Assembly: GCA_047936785.1 (NCBI GenBank)
Contig: CP176394.1
Origin: Acidaminobacterium chupaoyuni
GTDB taxonomy: Bacteria; Bacillota; Clostridia; Oscillospirales; Butyricicoccaceae
Direction: 5' to 3' (one strand)
Length of the DNA: 64,000 nt
The notes below the pieces were generated by a model, which did not search any database, was not told the origin of the DNA, and was given only the letters and a program-made list of their open reading frames with translations. This document shows, piece by piece, positions 25,472-33,528 of this stretch. Numbering within the stretch: position 1 is the stretch's first letter; the number at the start of each line of letters is the position of its first letter. Made by a program: the position numbers and the translations under genes.

Positions 25472-27163
25472 ATGAAACACAGCGGCACTTATGACCATTA
25501 TTATCTCTATCAGGAAATCACCGACCTGCTGCGGGGCTATGCCCAGGCGCATCCGCATCTGACGAAGCTTCATTCCATCGGCATGACCCCTCAGGGCCGC
25601 GACATCTGGGCGTTGGAAATCACCGATACCTCCTGCGGCGGCTTTGATGAAAAACCCGCTTTTTATGTGGAAGGCAACATCCACGCCGGCGAAGTGACCG
25701 GCTCGATGTGCGTCATGTATTTTTTAGACACGCTTTTCAGCAATCTGGAAGATCCTTCTGTGGCGCGGCTGCTGAAAGATCACACGATCTATGCCGTGCC
25801 CCGCGTTTCGCCCGATGGTTCCGAGCATTATCTCACCACGCCCGATGCCGTGCGCTCCGCCCCGCGGCGCTATCCGTTCGCTCAGGTGATGCCGGGCCTC
25901 AACCGCTGTGATCTGGATGGCGACGGCGTCATCCGCATGATGCGCGTGCGCACGCCCTATGGCGTGTGGAAGCCTTCCGAAAAAGACCCCCGCCTGATGA
26001 CCCGCCGCCGCCCCGACGATCGGGAAGGCGATTTTTACAATATTTATGAGGAAGGCGTCATCGAAGAATTCGACGGCCTGAATATCACCGAAGCCCCCGC
26101 CGCTTTCGGCAACGATTTTAACCGCAATTACCCCGTCGGCTGGCAGACGGAAGACCTTCAGAAAGGCGCGGGCGCTTATCCCCTCTGCCACCCCGAAACC
26201 AGAGCCAACGCCGATTTTCTGATGCAGCACCCCAATGTCTGTTTTGTGGTGGATATGCACACCTCGGGCGGCCAGAACCTTTTCACCCCCGGTTTCGAAA
26301 GCTCTAAAAAGGCTCACGCCGCCGATATCGCCCTTTACCGCTCGCTGGGCGCCATAGCCAAAGAAGAAAACGGCTATCCCGTTTTGAATGTTTATGATGA
26401 TTATATGCCCGCTTCGGCCTCGGTGACTTATGGCGGATTTGATGATTTCTGCCACTTCGTGCTGGGCATCCCCGCCATGACCATCGAATGCTGGGATCTC
26501 AGCGAGCGCGCGGGCGTTCCGCTGGAATATCCGCCCCGCGAAACGATTCCCGAAGCCGAAGAAGAAGAAAACGCCGTGAAATTTCTGCAATGGATGGATG
26601 CGAACCTGCCCGCGGGCGAAGGGTTCCGCCCCTGGCAGACCTTCTCGCATCCTCAGCTGGGCGAAGTGGAAATCGGCGGCTGTGATGAAAAATTCATTCG
26701 CCAGAACCCGCCCATCCCGTTTTTACAGCAAGAACTGGAAAAGCACACGCGCTTCATGCTGCGCGCGGTGAACACGCTGCCGAGCGTTTGTTTTGAAAGC
26801 GTCACCTCCACCCCGCTGGGCGGCGATCTTTACCGCGTGGAAGCCATTGTGGGCAACCGCGGCTTTATGCCCACCTATGTGTTCGAAGAGGGTCTGAAAT
26901 CTAAAGCGCTGGAAGAACTGACGCTCACGCTTTCCGCCGAAGGCTGCACCTTTGAAACAGGCAAAGCCGCCCAGAAGATCGGCCATCTGGAAGGCCTTTC
27001 GGGCGTTGCGGCCCATAACAACGGCTTGCGCATGACCTCTTCTCAGAAAAATCCGCTGCGCAAAAAAGTGACCTGGCTTCTGCGCGGCCCCCGGGGCGCT
27101 TTGCTCATTCTGCGCTGCCACGGTGGAAGGATCGGCTGCGTCTGCACCGAGGCTGTGCTGTAA
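25472..27163 (+). CDS. M14 zinc carboxypeptidase-like protein
   Basis: A 563-residue metallopeptidase of the carboxypeptidase A family. Zinc ligands are in YVEGNIHAGEVTG (H and E near residue 72) and in VDMHTSGGQN (near 258); the catalytic Glu is in AMTIECWDLSE near 343. The substrate loop NRNYPVGW is clear. There is no signal peptide, so it acts in the cytosol unless exported in an unusual way. Residues about 440-563 form a beta-rich C-terminal domain often seen behind M14 domains in Clostridia. GGAGG before ATG at 25472. Confidence 0.85.
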   Translation: MKHSGTYDHYYLYQEITDLLRGYAQAHPHLTKLHSIGMTPQGRDIWALEITDTSCGGFDEKPAFYVEGNIHAGEVTGSMCVMYFLDTLFSNLEDPSVARLLKDHTIYAVPRVSPDGSEHYLTTPDAVRSAPRRYPFAQVMPGLNRCDLDGDGVIRMMRVRTPYGVWKPSEKDPRLMTRRRPDDREGDFYNIYEEGVIEEFDGLNITEAPAAFGNDFNRNYPVGWQTEDLQKGAGAYPLCHPETRANADFLMQHPNVCFVVDMHTSGGQNLFTPGFESSKKAHAADIALYRSLGAIAKEENGYPVLNVYDDYMPASASVTYGGFDDFCHFVLGIPAMTIECWDLSERAGVPLEYPPRETIPEAEEEENAVKFLQWMDANLPAGEGFRPWQTFSHPQLGEVEIGGCDEKFIRQNPPIPFLQQELEKHTRFMLRAVNTLPSVCFESVTSTPLGGDLYRVEAIVGNRGFMPTYVFEEGLKSKALEELTLTLSAEGCTFETGKAAQKIGHLEGLSGVAAHNNGLRMTSSQKNPLRKKVTWLLRGPRGALLILRCHGGRIGCVCTEAVL

Positions 27164-27214
27164 ACAGCGCTTGCCGCTTTGAAAAAAGCCAAATTGTAAA
27201 CTTTCTGTTTTCGC

Positions 27215-27243
27215 TTGTTTTTACCCGCCGAAAGCGCTATACT
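27215..27243 (+). promoter_or_regulatory. Promoter of the HD protein gene
   Basis: TTGTTT (27215-27220), 17-nt spacer, TATACT (27238-27243). Confidence 0.7.
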
Positions 27244-27288
27244 TTCGATGAAATTTATTAAGGTTGCTTTTTGCGAGGTCGCTTTTCA

Positions 27289-27831
27289 ATGAAACTATTT
27301 CGTTTGTTCCGCATCCCCGGGCTTTCGGCCAAAGGTTCTCTGCCGCTGTTCAATCTTTTAGATTCTTTTCTGCAATCGGATAAGGTTCTTTCGATGGATA
27401 CCTTCATCCAGCATGGAGATACTTCCTGCCTTTTGCATAGTGTGGCGGTGGCCTATTTCAGCCTGCTGCTGATCCAGCTGTTTCGGGTTCGCTGTGATAA
27501 ACACAGCCTGATGCGCGGCGCGCTGCTGCATGATTATTTTTTATATGACTGGCATGTGGCCGACCGCAGCCACCGTTTGCATGGTTTTACCCATGGGCGC
27601 ACAGCGCTGCGCAACGCCAGCGCCGATTTCACCATCAACCCGCGGGAAGCAGAAATTATTTCCCGCCATATGTTTCCGCTGACACCTATCCCGCCCCGCT
27701 GCCGCGAGGGGCTGATCATCTGTTTTGTCGATAAGCTTTGTTCTTCTTATGAAGTGTTTGCCCGCCGCCCCTATCCCGCGCTGCGCGGCAAACTCAACGA
27801 AGCCAAGCTGGCAAGCCTTGCGACCCACTGA
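27289..27831 (+). CDS. HD-domain phosphohydrolase-like protein
   Basis: A 180-residue protein with the HD metal-binding signature: CLLHSVAVAY (first His), LLHDYFLYDWH (HD), FTHGRTAL and IISRHMFPL for the later ligands. HD proteins hydrolyse nucleotide phosphates or small phosphoesters; the substrate here is unknown. I chose ATG at 27289, with GAGGTCGC upstream, rather than the TTG at 27271. Single gene, ended by a strong shared terminator. Confidence 0.75.
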   Translation: MKLFRLFRIPGLSAKGSLPLFNLLDSFLQSDKVLSMDTFIQHGDTSCLLHSVAVAYFSLLLIQLFRVRCDKHSLMRGALLHDYFLYDWHVADRSHRLHGFTHGRTALRNASADFTINPREAEIISRHMFPLTPIPPRCREGLIICFVDKLCSSYEVFARRPYPALRGKLNEAKLASLATH

Positions 27832-27856
27832 ATTTTGCCGCTTTTTCTCATCAGCA

Positions 27857-27898
27857 AACAGCGCCGTCACCTCTAAAAAAGGTGACGGCGCTGTTTTT
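27857..27898. terminator. Shared bidirectional terminator
   Basis: AAACAGCGCCGTCACC / GGTGACGGCGCTGTTT with an A-rich loop. It ends the HD gene and the converging copA-csoR operon. Confidence 0.9.
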
Positions 27899-27915
27899 GT
27901 CTGCGGGGCGATCGG

Positions 27916-28176
27916 TCAGTTGCCCAGTTTATCGAACAAGGTCATCAGTTCGCTGATCTTTTCTTTGCTGTCGGGCCCCAGAGATTCTGCCACGCAGCTT
28001 TCCAAATGGGCGTGGATGATCTCGCGGTTCACTTTGCGCAAGATCGATTGTGTGGCCAGCAGCTGGTTTGAGATCTCCATGCAATAACGATCTTCTTCCA
28101 CCATTTTTAAAATGCCGTCAAGCTGGCCGCGGGCTGTTTTGAGCAGCCGTTCCACCTGTTTGCGATCTGCTTTCAT
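27916..28176 (-). CDS. csoR: CsoR-type copper-sensing repressor
   Basis: An 86-residue all-helical repressor. The three Cu(I) ligands of CsoR are in place: C32 (in YCMEIS), H57 and C61 (in AHLESC). Binding of Cu(I) releases the operator and turns on copA. The gene starts one base after the copA stop codon and is the second gene of the operon. The likely operator is the inverted repeat at 30769-30801. The ligand set excludes the RcnR/FrmR groups. Confidence 0.93.
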   Translation of the reverse strand: MKADRKQVERLLKTARGQLDGILKMVEEDRYCMEISNQLLATQSILRKVNREIIHAHLESCVAESLGPDSKEKISELMTLFDKLGN

Positions 28177-28177
28177 G

Positions 28178-28387
28178 CTATCTGATCTCCGTTACCTGAT
28201 AGCCCGCGTCTTCCACGGCTTTTTTCAGCAAAGCGTCGGCGGGCATTGCGGCGCTTTCCACCGTGGCGGTCTTGGCTTCCAGATCCACGGTTGCGCTGAC
28301 GCCTTCCAGCGCGTTGAGCGCCTGCTGCACTCTGCCGGAGCAATGGGTGCACATCATGCCTTCGATAATGATTGTCTTTTTCATCAT
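28178..28387 (-). CDS. Possible internally initiated CopZ chaperone
   Basis: In frame with copA, ATG at 28387 (codon 789-790) is preceded by CTGGAG with 6-7 nt spacing. Starting there gives a 69-residue protein, MMKKTIIIEGMMCTHCSG..., the exact length of stand-alone CopZ copper chaperones. The sequence shows the signal; whether it is used is inference. If used, one gene would make both the pump and its chaperone. Confidence 0.45.
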   Translation of the reverse strand: MMKKTIIIEGMMCTHCSGRVQQALNALEGVSATVDLEAKTATVESAAMPADALLKKAVEDAGYQVTEIR

Positions 28388-30754
28388 TTTTTCTCCAGTC
28401 TGCATCGATATTTTTGTTTTCTGCGGCGCAGGCAGGGTAGCCAGCTTCACGCTTTGGCCCTGCTGCGGCGCCGCGATATTCTTTCCTTCAACATGCTTCG
28501 AGCGGAAAAACCTCAGCCGCAGCGCGTTTGTGACCACGCACACCGAGCTTAAGCTCATGGCGGCCGCCCCGAACATGGGGTTCAGCTGCCAGTGGAGGCT
28601 GTGATAAAACACGCCCGCCGCCAAAGGGATGCCGATGCTGTTATAGACCAGCGCCCAAAACAGGTTTTGCTTGATATTTCTCACAGTCGCTTTGGAAAGG
28701 CGGATGGCTGTGGCCACATCTCTCAGGTCGGAATGCATCAGCACCACATCCGCCGATTCGATGGCCACATCTGTGCCCGCCCCGATGGCGATGCCCACAT
28801 CAGCCAGCGCCAGCGCGGGCGCGTCGTTGATGCCATCGCCCACCATGGCCACCCGATAGCCTTCGCGCCTGAGTTTTTCCACCTGCCGCTGTTTTTCCTG
28901 CGGCAAGACCTGGGCGATCACTTCTTCGATGCCGGCCGCCGCCCCGATGGCACGGGCGGTTTTTTCATGGTCGCCCGTCAGCATCACCACGCGGATGCCC
29001 AGCTGTTTTAATTCGCTGACGGCCGCGGCGCTGGTGGGTTTGATGACATCCGCCACCGCGATCATGCCCAGCAAAACCCCGTTTTCGGCGAAATAGAGGG
29101 GCGTTTTCCCCTGCTGGGCCAGTTGTTCTTCTTCCGCTTCAAAATCGCCCGCCGCAATGCCTGCTTCTTCCATCATGACGCGGTTGCCGCCCAACAGCTG
29201 CGCGCCGTGGGCAAAGCCTTTCACCCCGCGGCCCGAAACGGCCTCAAAATCCGTTATGGCTTCGGGCTTTTCGGCCCCCTGCTGCGCCGCATATTGCAAA
29301 ATGGCCTGGGCCAGCGGATGCTCGGAAGAATGCTCCAGCGCAGCGGCGGCCTTCAAAAGCGCCGCCCGATCGCCGCTGTCGATCACATCGGTCACCATGG
29401 GCTGCCCCTGGGTGACGGTGCCCGTTTTATCCAGCACCACCGCATTGAGCCGGCCCATACTCTCAAGCGCTTCGGCCGATTTGATCAGAATGCCCTGTTC
29501 CGCGCCCTTGCCTGTGCCCACCATAATGGCCGTGGGCGTTGCCAGCCCCAGCGCGCAGGGGCAGGAGATCACCAAAACGGCAATGGCCGCCGACATGGCG
29601 AAAGTGAGGCTTTGCCCCGCCAGCAGCCAGACCACCGCCGTGACGATGGAAACGCCGATGACCACCGGCACAAATACGCCGCTCACCTTATCGGCCAGCT
29701 TGGCGATGGGCGCTTTGGAAGCCGAAGCTTCTTCCACCAGCCGGATGATCTGGGCCAGCGCCGTGTCTTCGCCCACTTTATCGGCACGGAACCGGAACGC
29801 CCCGCTTTTATTGATGGTGGCGCCGGTGACCCTGTCGCCCGCCTTTTTTTCCACCGGCAGGCTTTCACCCGTGAGAGCCGATTCATCCACCGCCGTGGCG
29901 CCCGAAACGATGACGCCATCCACCGGGATGCTCTGCCCCGGGCGCACCACCAGAATATCGCCTGCCGCCACTTCTTCGATGGGCAGCTCAAGTTCTTTGC
30001 CTTCCCGTTCGACCATGGCTGTTTTCGGGGCCAGATCCATCAGCTTGGTGATGGCCTGTGAGGTTTTCCCCTTGCTGCGGGCTTCTAAATATTTGCCCAG
30101 CGTGATCAGCGCCAGGATCATGCCCGATGTTTCAAAATAAAGATCCATGATATAACGATGGATGCGCGCATCATCGCCGTGGCCCATGCCCCAGCCGATC
30201 TGATAAATGGCGAAAATGCCATAAACCACGGCGGCGGTGGAGCCAATGGCGATCAGCGAATCCATATTGGGGCTGCCGTGGAACAGGGTTTGAAACCCTT
30301 TTTCAAAATAGCTGCGGTTCACATAGATCACCGGCAGACAAAGCAGCAGCTGCGTCAGCGAAAAAGTGATGGCGTTTTCATGGCCCAAAAAGAAAGAAGG
30401 CAGCGGCCATTTGAACATATGCCCCATGGAAAGATAAAAAAGCGGAATCAGGAACCCAAACGAAACGGCAAGCCTTTTTTTCACGCTTTTTGCGTGGTCT
30501 TCCGCCGTTTTCACCGCGGAATCACGCTGAACGGGCTTTGCCTGCTTTTCGGCAAGCGCCGCGCCATAGCCGCCGTGTTCCACCGCGCCGATCACCTGAT
30601 CGGGTGTGAGGCTTGGGTCATGTTCCACCACCATGGAATTGGTCAGCAGATTCACCTGAACGCTTTCGACCCCCGGCAGCTTGCCGACGGCTTTTTCCAC
30701 ATGGGCCGAACAGGCCGAGCAGGTCATGCCCGTGACGGTATATTTTGTCTTCAT
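28178..30754 (-). CDS. copA: Copper-exporting P-type ATPase with fused C-terminal CopZ domain
   Basis: An 858-residue Cu(I) efflux ATPase. The N-terminal HMA metal-binding domain has GMTCSACS (C12, C15). Eight helices follow, with the CPC ion site SCPCALGLATPT near residue 400, the phosphorylation loop DKTGTVTQG near 445, TGDHEKTARA and GDGINDAPALA. After the last helix there is a Gln/Lys-rich linker and a second HMA domain (790-858, GMMCTHCSG, C802/C805) at the C-terminus, where CopA proteins normally end. That domain is the size and sequence type of free CopZ and is preceded by an internal ribosome binding site. Confidence 0.93.
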   Translation of the reverse strand: MKTKYTVTGMTCSACSAHVEKAVGKLPGVESVQVNLLTNSMVVEHDPSLTPDQVIGAVEHGGYGAALAEKQAKPVQRDSAVKTAEDHAKSVKKRLAVSFGFLIPLFYLSMGHMFKWPLPSFFLGHENAITFSLTQLLLCLPVIYVNRSYFEKGFQTLFHGSPNMDSLIAIGSTAAVVYGIFAIYQIGWGMGHGDDARIHRYIMDLYFETSGMILALITLGKYLEARSKGKTSQAITKLMDLAPKTAMVEREGKELELPIEEVAAGDILVVRPGQSIPVDGVIVSGATAVDESALTGESLPVEKKAGDRVTGATINKSGAFRFRADKVGEDTALAQIIRLVEEASASKAPIAKLADKVSGVFVPVVIGVSIVTAVVWLLAGQSLTFAMSAAIAVLVISCPCALGLATPTAIMVGTGKGAEQGILIKSAEALESMGRLNAVVLDKTGTVTQGQPMVTDVIDSGDRAALLKAAAALEHSSEHPLAQAILQYAAQQGAEKPEAITDFEAVSGRGVKGFAHGAQLLGGNRVMMEEAGIAAGDFEAEEEQLAQQGKTPLYFAENGVLLGMIAVADVIKPTSAAAVSELKQLGIRVVMLTGDHEKTARAIGAAAGIEEVIAQVLPQEKQRQVEKLRREGYRVAMVGDGINDAPALALADVGIAIGAGTDVAIESADVVLMHSDLRDVATAIRLSKATVRNIKQNLFWALVYNSIGIPLAAGVFYHSLHWQLNPMFGAAAMSLSSVCVVTNALRLRFFRSKHVEGKNIAAPQQGQSVKLATLPAPQKTKISMQTGEKMMKKTIIIEGMMCTHCSGRVQQALNALEGVSATVDLEAKTATVESAAMPADALLKKAVEDAGYQVTEIR

Positions 30755-30768
30755 AGATGCCTCCTGTT

Positions 30769-30801
30769 GATAGATACCACACCCCCAGTGGGGTGTCTAT
30801 C
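30769..30801. promoter_or_regulatory. CsoR operator
   Basis: An inverted repeat, ATAGATACCACACCCCC and its partner GGGGTGTCTAT around a CAGT centre, has the C-tract/G-tract core of known CsoR sites. It covers the predicted transcription start, just downstream of the -10 box. Confidence 0.8.
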
Positions 30802-30804
30802 TTT

Positions 30805-30833
30805 AGAATACCGATTTGCTCCTCTTTTGTCAA
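30805..30833 (-). promoter_or_regulatory. Promoter of copA-csoR
   Basis: TTGACA (30833-30828), 17-nt spacer, TATTCT (30810-30805) on the minus strand. Confidence 0.8.
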
Positions 30834-30971
30834 GCCCTTTTTAAACTCCTTTATCAGGCTTCCCGCAATTCTTTTTTTCATGCGTTTTCTGTCTTTTCAC
30901 CTTTTGCGGAATATGATATGATGAAAGCGACAGAGGACGCTCATTTTATTTGCCCGAAAGGATTCTATTCC

Positions 30972-31787
30972 ATGAAAAAATGGCTGCGCCGCGCGGCGGC
31001 GATTTTGTTTTTTCTGCTTTTGCCCAGCTGCCTGATCTTATACGGGCTGTTTTGGCGCGGGCAGATCCCCGACCTGCCCCGAGGGGTTCGGCGCGAAGTG
31101 GTGACGACCTTGGGCGATTACACCGTCAGCCGTTATCTCACCGCCGAAAACGAGGAATTCTATGACCTGACCATCGGCCAGGGAAGCCGCACCCGTGTTC
31201 TTGTTGACCGCCTGACGGCCTATCGCCGGCAAAACAACAAGCTTTATATCCGCGGCCTGACAGGCGAAGCCGTGGTTTCCGAATCGGGCTGTTTCCTTTC
31301 CAACAATTCGGGCTTCAGCGGTTATGGCGGCGCGCAGAAAGCCGTTACCCGCCTTCAGACTGCCCGCGCTTTTCCGCCCGAAGATTTTGCCGTGATCGAA
31401 ACGATGCCCGAAGAGCTTGCGGCTTATCCCAACCCGAACCCGGTGGAATTTTCGCTGGGCAGCGGCCGGTTCCGCATCGAACAGATCGACGGCCATCTGG
31501 TTTTGGTGGATGCGCTCTCCCGCGAATTTCACCGCGGTTATACCATTCGCCTGTTCACGAATGTTTACAGTTATCTTGTGCGGGGCGATATTCTTTATGT
31601 GCGCGCTTCCCGCGGCTGCGCGGTGCTGAACCTCGCCGATGAGAACTACCGCGTTTATTTTGATGATTACGGCATCAAAAGCTATTATTCGGCTTATCAC
31701 GATATCGAGCCCCTGCGCTCACTGACCCAGTTTTCTAAAGAAGAACAGAAAATTTTAAAGGCCCTGCCCCTGCAAAACGCAGTATAA
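30972..31787 (+). CDS. Membrane-anchored hypothetical protein
   Basis: A 271-residue protein I do not recognise. A single N-terminal hydrophobic segment (residues 8-27, after KKWLRR) would anchor it, with ~240 residues outside. The outer part is beta-rich (VVTTLGDYTVSRYLTAENEEFYDLTI) and ends in a helical tail. There are no catalytic motifs. AAAGGA before ATG at 30972. Divergent from copA, and followed by a terminator shared with a small minus-strand gene. Confidence 0.7.
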   Translation: MKKWLRRAAAILFFLLLPSCLILYGLFWRGQIPDLPRGVRREVVTTLGDYTVSRYLTAENEEFYDLTIGQGSRTRVLVDRLTAYRRQNNKLYIRGLTGEAVVSESGCFLSNNSGFSGYGGAQKAVTRLQTARAFPPEDFAVIETMPEELAAYPNPNPVEFSLGSGRFRIEQIDGHLVLVDALSREFHRGYTIRLFTNVYSYLVRGDILYVRASRGCAVLNLADENYRVYFDDYGIKSYYSAYHDIEPLRSLTQFSKEEQKILKALPLQNAV

Positions 31788-31790
31788 ATA

Positions 31791-31825
31791 AAAAAACCAT
31801 CGGCTCATAGAACCGATGGTTTTCT
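31791..31825. terminator. Bidirectional terminator
   Basis: AAAACCATCGG / CCGATGGTTTT with T-runs on both sides. Confidence 0.85.
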
Positions 31826-31826
31826 G

Positions 31827-31991
31827 TTATTCTTCCGTTGCTTCCCGCAAAAAAACTTCAAGCGCTTTCAGCAGCCCCAGTTCGCTTTCAAAAGAGATCA
31901 CCTTGCCGTTTTGCTGCGCTTTCCCCTGCCATGTGGCGTTTTGAAGGGAATCGATTGTTACACAGACCTTGCATTCATTTTCTATATCCAT
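31827..31991 (-). CDS. Small 54-residue hypothetical protein
   Basis: A short gene that begins MDIENECKVCVTIDSLQNA and ends ALEVFLREATEE. AAAGGAGAAG lies 9 nt before ATG at 31991, and the stop at 31827 falls against a bidirectional terminator. The QNATWQGK segment followed by ISFESELGLLKAL recalls short beta-hairpin/helix proteins seen in many Clostridia. The function is unknown. Codon use is like that of its neighbours. Confidence 0.65.
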   Translation of the reverse strand: MDIENECKVCVTIDSLQNATWQGKAQQNGKVISFESELGLLKALEVFLREATEE

Positions 31992-32216
31992 CAAGGCGTC
32001 TTCTCCTTTGCTTTGGGATTTTGTCTTAGTATAACCCCTTCTTTTTCTTTTGTCGCCGTACCAAAGTACAGTTTTTCAAAATTTTTATCTGCCCTGCCGC
32101 CTTTTCTTTGCCGCGGCAGACTTCTTTTTGCCCGGAAGCTTCTCTTTTCTTTGACAGGCGATTATATTATACTGGTATTATCTTTTATTCTAAAAACGGA
32201 AATCAGGTGCACCGAT

Positions 32217-32921
32217 ATGAACATCGTGATCGTCAACGGTCAGAACCACCGGGGCAGCACCCATCTTGTGGCCCGTGAGCTGGCCGAAAAGGTGGGCGGA
32301 ACCATCACCGAATTCTTTTTGCCGCGGGATTTTGACGAACCCTGTCTGGGATGCTGGGCTTGTTTTCAAACCGATATGACCCACTGCCCCCATTATGAAA
32401 AGCTGCGCCCCATCACGCAGGCGCTGGATGAGGCCGATCTCATCATTCTGGCAAGCCCCGTTTATGTGTTCCACGCCACGGGGCAGATGATGGCGTTTCT
32501 GAACCATTACGGTTCCCGCTGGCTTGTTCACCGCCCCGAACCGTGTATGTTCCACAAACAGGCAGTCTGTGTTTCCACCGCCGCGGGCGGCGGCATGAAA
32601 ACCACCAACAAAGATCTTTATGACAGCCTGTTTTTCTGGGGCATCCCGAAAATTTATCAGCTGGGTGTGGCTGTGCGCGCCGCTTCCCCCAAGCAGATCC
32701 CCGAAAAGATCTTGCAGAAGATCCACCGCCGGACCGATGCGCTGGCCAAAAAGATTCGGGAAAACCAAACCCCTTCCACACCGGCTTTAAAAGCCCGGTT
32801 CTGGTTCCACGCCGTTCGCCTGGGCCACAGCCACGGGCTGAAGATCGAACCCGATTACACTTATTGGGAAGAACGGGGCTGGCATGGCAAAAGCCGCCCC
32901 TGGAAAGAAGAAAGAAGGTAA
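32217..32921 (+). CDS. Flavodoxin-fold NAD(P)H-dependent reductase
   Basis: A 234-residue FMN-dependent oxidoreductase. The FMN phosphate loop IVNGQNHRGSTH is at residues 3-14. A cysteine cluster, CLGCWACFQ (near 47), sits where iron-sulfur flavoprotein-like members bind a cluster or form a disulfide. LASPVYVFHATGQM forms the second FMN loop. ATG at 32217 follows AGGTGC. It is the first gene of a two-gene operon; TTGACA at 32151 and TATTAT at 32176 form a possible promoter with a long 19-nt spacer. Confidence 0.8.
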   Translation: MNIVIVNGQNHRGSTHLVARELAEKVGGTITEFFLPRDFDEPCLGCWACFQTDMTHCPHYEKLRPITQALDEADLIILASPVYVFHATGQMMAFLNHYGSRWLVHRPEPCMFHKQAVCVSTAAGGGMKTTNKDLYDSLFFWGIPKIYQLGVAVRAASPKQIPEKILQKIHRRTDALAKKIRENQTPSTPALKARFWFHAVRLGHSHGLKIEPDYTYWEERGWHGKSRPWKEERR

Positions 32922-32927
32922 TCATCC

Positions 32928-33437
32928 ATGAACGCTGTCGTCTATACCTCCAACACGGGCTTCACCAAACAATATGCCCTTCTGCTGGGGCAGCAGCTGG
33001 GGCTGCCTGTGTTTTCGCTGCCCGAAGCGCAGGCGAAGCTGCCCACCAGTTCAGAGATCCTTTATCTGGGCTGGCAGATGGCGGGCAAGATCAAAGGTTA
33101 TTCCAAGGCCGCGAAAAGCTTTCGCCCGGCGGCCGTCTGCGGCGTGGGCATGGGGCCCAACGGTTCCCAGCTGGAAGAGCTGCGCAAGGCCAACCGCATC
33201 GCCCCCGAGACCCCGCTTTTCTCGCTGCAGGGCGGCTATGATCCCAAAAATCTGCATGGCATCTATCGCCTGATGATGAACACCGCCGAAAAGACCATCG
33301 GCAGATCGCTGCTGAAAAACGAACACCCCACCCCCGAAGAAACCGATATGCTCGATCTGCTGAACCACGGCGGGAACCGTGTCTGCCTTGAAAACCTCAA
33401 GCCGGTTTTGGAATGGTATGGCGGGGCCGCAAAATAG
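32928..33437 (+). CDS. Flavodoxin-domain protein
   Basis: A 169-residue protein with a flavodoxin-like N-terminal FMN loop, YTSNTGFTKQYA (residues 6-17), and LGWQMAGKIKGYSKA, then a helical C-terminus. It resembles the flavodoxin/menaquinone-dependent protoporphyrinogen oxidase (HemG-like) family in shortened form. It begins 6 nt after the stop of the preceding reductase with AGAAGG as its site, so the two probably work as redox partners. A terminator follows. Confidence 0.7.
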   Translation: MNAVVYTSNTGFTKQYALLLGQQLGLPVFSLPEAQAKLPTSSEILYLGWQMAGKIKGYSKAAKSFRPAAVCGVGMGPNGSQLEELRKANRIAPETPLFSLQGGYDPKNLHGIYRLMMNTAEKTIGRSLLKNEHPTPEETDMLDLLNHGGNRVCLENLKPVLEWYGGAAK

Positions 33438-33484
33438 CCGGCTGCCGCGCCTGCTTTGTCAAAAAAGTTCCCCCAAACAGAAAA

Positions 33485-33519
33485 CAAGGCTCACCGCCGC
33501 CGGCGGTGAGCCTTGTTCT
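33485..33519 (+). terminator. Terminator after the flavodoxin pair
   Basis: CAAGGCTCACCGCCG / CGGCGGTGAGCCTTG followed by TTCTTTTT; also usable on the minus strand. Confidence 0.9.
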
Positions 33520-33528
33520 TTTTATCTG

